Shown: one piece after another, positions 59,986 through 64,000 of the stretch
Position numbering within the stretch: the stretch's first letter is position 1
Layout: every line of letters starts with the position of its first letter
Source: Lytechinus variegatus
Lineage: Eukaryota; Echinodermata; Echinoidea; Temnopleuroida; Toxopneustidae
Direction: 5' to 3'
NCBI RefSeq assembly: GCF_018143015.1
Contig: NC_054747.1
Span: 30,932,733 to 30,996,732 of the forward strand
Length of the DNA: 64,000 nucleotides
Position numbers and translations under genes: made by a program
Notes under the pieces: generated by a model
Database searches by the model: none
What the model was told of the DNA's origin: nothing
What the model saw: the letters and a program-made list of their open reading frames with translations, nothing else

Positions 59986-60160
59986 TCTACACCTCGCGCA
60001 AATCGGACTCTAAACACGAAGTGTTGGGGCAAAAAGGACATCCTTTATAAAACATTTGAATTTTGTTTTTTCATCCCCGCAAATTCGACCCTAAACACGT
60101 AATTTTCCTAGCGAAATAGATACCCTTTTTTCATTATTTTTGTGTTTTTGACACTCTTAT

Positions 60161-60180
60161 CACGTTACGTACGTAACGTG
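60161..60180. repeat. Perfect 20-bp palindrome
   Basis: CACGTTACGTACGTAACGTG, inside the outer element's right part. Confidence 0.95.
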
Positions 60181-60354
60181 CCCTATCGTGAAAAAGACAT
60201 CCTTTTTACGTGTTTTTTTTGGTCGCGCATGGTATCCACTCGTCAATGTAAGTGGCCCCTCCGGGTTTATATCCTACATAGGGTTTGGATCCTGTATAGT
60301 GATTGGTTCAAATAGCATCATGTGACCGAATATATTTCAACTATGCATGTTGCG

Positions 60355-60402
60355 TGACGTCAGACCTCGATATATTTTTGGATATATCGAGGTCTGACGT
60401 CA
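60355..60402. repeat. Hairpin with 21-bp perfect arms and CRE (TGACGTCA) at both ends
   Basis: Arms 60355-60375 and 60382-60402 are exact reverse complements with a 6-base loop TTTTGG. Each arm's outer end is the palindrome TGACGTCA. It may be the core of a small palindromic element; regulatory activity is unproven. Confidence 0.95.
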
Positions 60403-60608
60403 TTATTTCACAAAACTGGATATTTAGCGCTGATCTCTCCAGTGATATTTAGCTAAACTCGTCCTGTGATGCGTCGGCGCAGGCACTAATCTGCGTTCCC
60501 CTGAGCGCGGTGGCTCGGAGAAAAGTAGGTAATTCAACGCAAGTAACCGGACTTTGCAAGCTCAGCGCATAGATTTTGGTTATTAAAAGTAGAATGGTCC
60601 CCAAGTAG

Positions 60609-60777
60609 AATATATCAGGCGTTTCATTCGAAAGCACAGTGGAAATTATCAGTCCTCGGTTGGACTGGCAAAACTACTATATTTCCCTCCGGACTTCGCC
60701 CCTCGGGAAAAATAGTAATTGCCAGGCCAACCTCGGATAAATAATTCCACTATACTTTATCAAAGCCTGATATATTT
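60609..60777. repeat. Long imperfect hairpin element (AATATATCAGGC ends)
   Basis: ATATATCAGGC at the left and GCCTGATATAT at the right; inner CCTCGGTTGGACTGGCAA pairs with TTGCCAGGCCAACCTCGG, and TATTTCCC with GGGAAAAATA. Likely a palindromic MITE. Confidence 0.8.
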
Positions 60778-63060
60778 GTTTATTATTTCCCTTGGCTGTG
60801 GAACCACGTATACCCAGGCCCCTTCCCGTACGTTAGTACCTCACCAAGCTTATTGCAGGAAGGGTCCATATAGGATCCCGTTATAGAGCCCTTTAAAGGT
60901 TACAGATTGAATAACCCCCACTGCACGGGTCTTGACTCTTGGATAGGGCCCCCGGTAGCTTTGGAGATTTGGCAAGTTTAGTGATCGACTTTTAATATGA
61001 CATTATGCTATATACAATCCATCTTTCTTCCCGATCGTTATATTCAATCCTTGGCAGCCCGGTAGTGTTATCCTGTCTCTTTTCTTTATTTTCCAATTTA
61101 GATTTTGGCTCATTCCATTCTACCTTCATTTCCCACTTTTGTTTACCTTTTTGTCATAATTAATTTATTTCCCTATAATCATGCTAATGTATTTGTATAT
61201 TGGGGAGAATTGTTTTTTCTCACATGTTCTTCTTTCCTTCCTTTTCCCATTTCTTAATTCCGTTTTCCCTTTTTATGTTTTTCTTTTCCCTTTCCCATAT
61301 CAATTTGTTATGTACAAAAAAAGCTCCTTTTATAAGGCATAGAAATGGGACGTTTAACGCACAGTCACTAATACGCGCCGCTGTATTCGCATCGTGCAGG
61401 CAGTCTACGTGTGTAGTGGCGGGCTGCTACATTGCGGTGCAGGGGTGTTCAACTTACATATCGTGAGCGCACTCAGCTGCGTGTTTTCACTTCTTCTCCT
61501 TTCTCTCCTTTTCTTGTCATTTTCCCTCGCATTACTTTTTTCATAAATTTCCCTCTCACTTTCCTTGTTTTCTCACTCCCTTCAGTTTTGTAACTCTTCT
61601 TGATCACTTGCATTCATTGACACACCCCCCGGTCAAAAATGGTACGGTCCTATCCAACATACACTCAAGTCGTCGCTGTACGAATAATGAAAACGTGCAA
61701 AATTCTTCACGCGCTGCGTTGCCTAGCTATGCGTGTGTACTGTGTACACACAATGCCATCGGCTGAACCCGCCAAACTATAGTGACCAATTATTGCAAAA
61801 GCTTTTGCAAATGTGAAAAGTGACAGAGGTTTTTTTTATCAAATCAAAATCATTCTTAGGTATTCGCAATCTACAGCATTTTCTGCAAAATGTCTTTTTT
61901 TGATAGGGTCTATTGTGACGTATATATTTTTTTTACAACAATGTGAAGTCGCACCAAACGTTTCGTTTCCCGCACTTGCCCATTGGCTCATGTACAAATG
62001 GATTTCCAAGATCATCAAGAAAGGTTCCAAAAACCTCAAAAGTGACAGAACTTAATTTGACTAAAATTAAATGAAAATCATATCATGTTCAAGGTGAGAA
62101 TCTGCTCTATTCTATTCTGTTTTGATAGATCACCTAGTTGACGCGTTTGGGAGATATCTTAGCAAATCCCTCAAAAACGGCGTATTTTCTATGATTCTCC
62201 ATAGGGAAATAATTTAACACGCTACGCACTGCAAAAAAGGAGCGCAAACAAATTGATATGCTTTCCTTTTCCCCTTTCCTCTTTTTTTCTTTTCCTTTCT
62301 TTCTTTCTTTCTTTCTTTCTTTCTCCCCTATATTTTCATTTTTCCCGTTTTTAAAAATAATTTTCCCGATGATCACTCCGCCGGGGGTGGGGCAGCTTGC
62401 CACCCTGCCCCCCCCGCCTGTTACGCATGCACTGGGCGAGAGTGTGACACACGGGGTGACACAATCGACTCTCATCACCCGTAGTGTGCGTAAATATATT
62501 CTCTTTTGCGAAAATATGTCATAACTAATTTATATTACATCCTATTTAATTCGATGAAAGTTTCAAAATTATGATTGTTCTCTATCTCTGAGTTTATTTT
62601 GATAAAAGTAGCCAATATTTATTTTAGGATGAAGTCGTTTGTTATCATGGTTATTAGCTATTTTTATTATTTCATTTTGACTTTTTCCGTTACGCTTTTT
62701 TTCCTTTTATTTTCCTTTTCCATTTGTTTTTTAGGCGCTTGATTTTTTTTTTTTGGGGGGGGGATTGATTCTTGTTGAGCTCGTTGATATTTCTAAAGCT
62801 GCAAGTGGCGTTCCATAAACATTTGTTACGGCGTCGTCACCACTTCACTGAAAATATTTTAACAAGAATCTAAAAAGGTAACGTAGGAATCGACGATTTT
62901 ATCACGCTGTATATATATTGAAAGTATAAATTTTGAATAGAAAATATATAAATGGATTGTTTATTATTTGAATACCTTCAAAATCCCGTCTGATTTCCAC
63001 AAAACTTCCATTATCTCCCTGCATTAATACCGGAAGTAAATTTGGAATTGGATGATTATA
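60778..63060. other. Intergenic, simple repeats only
   Basis: A (CTTT)n run at 62294-62324, C run at 62409-62416 and G run at 62754-62763. The open frame at 61813-62055 has no recognised motif. No gene is supported. Confidence 0.5.
62294..62324 (+). repeat. (CTTT)n microsatellite
   Basis: Seven near-perfect CTTT units. Confidence 0.85.
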
Positions 63061-64000
63061 ATATCAGCACAACAGAAATCTGTGCGACGAACGGCACCGC
63101 GGTATTCACCTCGCCTGACCCGCTGGCGTAGGCAGACTATCTCACCGGCCCCGTTACCACCGCAGTTCCTTTTGGGGATTTGCATTTGGCTATGGCTTGC
63201 GGAGGTCGCGGATAATTTAATCTCACTAAATTTTAAGGGAACTCTGATCTTGGTCATGTTGGTATTCGTATGACTATGAAACTTATTATAAAAAAAGAAA
63301 TAATTAAGAACTAGGCCTAACTTTACTTCTCTTTAGAGTAAACTCAGTCATGTCTAGACCAAAAGCTTCAGTCTCTGTATTTTGGTTGTTCCGCTGAACT
63401 GCGTTGGCTCACTCACCAATACATAGACTGAAAAGCTTGGAGGCCCGTACGTACAGACAACGTATTTTAGCAGTAACGTTAGATCGAACAGCGGGAACCC
63501 GATTTTCCGATCGTTTTTTTGTACATAAAATGTCATATTATGAAAAAGAAATCACATCCATATTTACGAAAAAATGTTTAAAATTCAGAAATATCGTACC
63601 TTAGACCTCAGTTACCGCTAATTCTTTTGAAATGATGATCGAAACATCGTCATCTTCGATCCTTTCGTTGGTCAAGGTAAGTTGCCATCTTGGATGACGT
63701 CATCATTACAGACGTATTTACCAGTCGCTACCTATCGCGATTTGTGCCGCTGCTTTGCGCTGCGCTTGGACATATTGATGTGCGTGCGTTCGGAACTTGT
63801 CGCTCGCATTGATTGGCCAAGATATCGAAAATTTAATCGGAAAGCCTTGATAAAAGCACAACTCGTTGACGGCTGCCATATTTTCCTCTCCGGCAGAAAG
63901 TAAAAAAATAAGGAATAACCCGGGGAATAACTCATCGGTAACGTATATTTTCAAAATATTATAAAATGTATATGATATCAATAGAAAGATTAGAGTCGTA
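63061..64000. promoter_or_regulatory. CpG-richer right edge, possible promoter or first exon of a gene beyond the window
   Basis: 63067-63215 is GC-richer and open on both strands without a known protein. 63687-63702 reads CCATCTTGGATGACGTCA, joining a YY1-like CCATCTT with a full CRE; 63873-63880 has GCCATATT in a CTCTCCGGCAG context. Such motifs are common in animal promoters, but no transcript model can be built from the sequence. Confidence 0.25.

Larger units (their letters stand above)
58322..60265. mobile_element. Outer inverted-repeat element with CCCGG ends, hosting a hAT-like insert
   Basis: The left end CCCGGGGG... is followed by GCACTTCCATTCACAAGTGG and ATACCATG. The right end reversed is CCCGGAGGGGCCACTTACAT followed by TGACGAGTGGATACCATG. 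The 8-bp flank TTTATATC is present on both sides (58314-58321, 60266-60273). Subterminal repeats of ACCCTAAACACGTAAT or CTTAACAAGTATTGG type sit on both sides. Without the insert and its duplication it would be about 560 bp. It contains the 20-bp palindrome at 60161. Confidence 0.8.

Overview
The window looks like a piece of a marine invertebrate deuterostome genome, most likely an echinoderm and plausibly a sea urchin. It is AT-rich, gene-poor, intron-containing and packed with short non-autonomous DNA transposons, tRNA-derived SINEs, long homopolymer G/C runs and the palindrome TAGGCCTA. No bacterial, phage, CRISPR or rRNA features are seen. The taxon is inferred from general texture and was not checked by a search.

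Two protein-coding loci are supported. (1) A complete U2AF1 (U2AF35, small subunit of the U2 snRNP auxiliary factor) gene lies on the minus strand, with its ATG at 55105 and its stop at 44850. Five coding exons join with consistent phases into a 233-residue protein with zinc finger, UHM/RRM, zinc finger and RS tail. Exon 3 has a tandem TAGTAG acceptor. (2) The first coding exon of a CYP2-clan cytochrome P450 lies at 15375-15846, minus strand, with an N-terminal membrane anchor and the PPGP hinge. No later P450 exons were recognised in the 15 kb to its left. One further exon-like block (2319-2445, minus) is a guess.

Layout: 1-15.3 kb is intergenic or P450-intronic sequence with SINEs, TA-flanked MITEs, GA-rich tracts and palindromes. 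15.4-15.9 kb is the P450 exon and its upstream region. 17.9-19.1 kb is a foldback-like element with a MITE inside. 19.1-31.2 kb is non-coding, with a SINE copy and many microsatellites. 31.2-35.7 kb is a giant inverted repeat of two near-identical 1.8-kb elements. 39.0-41.3 kb is a foldback element whose inverted arms are built from tandem repeats. 42.4-42.8 kb is a second copy of the 18-kb foldback family. 44.8-55.1 kb is U2AF1, whose 7.3-kb first intron carries a transposon with another nested inside it. 55.3-56.2 kb is an element full of a GTAAGTTGAGCC-like motif. 58.3-60.3 kb is a hAT-like element (8-bp target duplication) nested inside another inverted-repeat element, also with an 8-bp duplication. 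60.3-64 kb holds hairpins and a CpG-richer right edge that could be the start of another gene.

The genes do not form an operon or pathway; U2AF1 acts in 3' splice-site recognition and the P450 in microsomal oxidation. The most unusual content is the transposon architecture, above all the tandem-repeat foldback element at 39.0-41.3 kb and the 4.5-kb palindrome at 31.2-35.7 kb.
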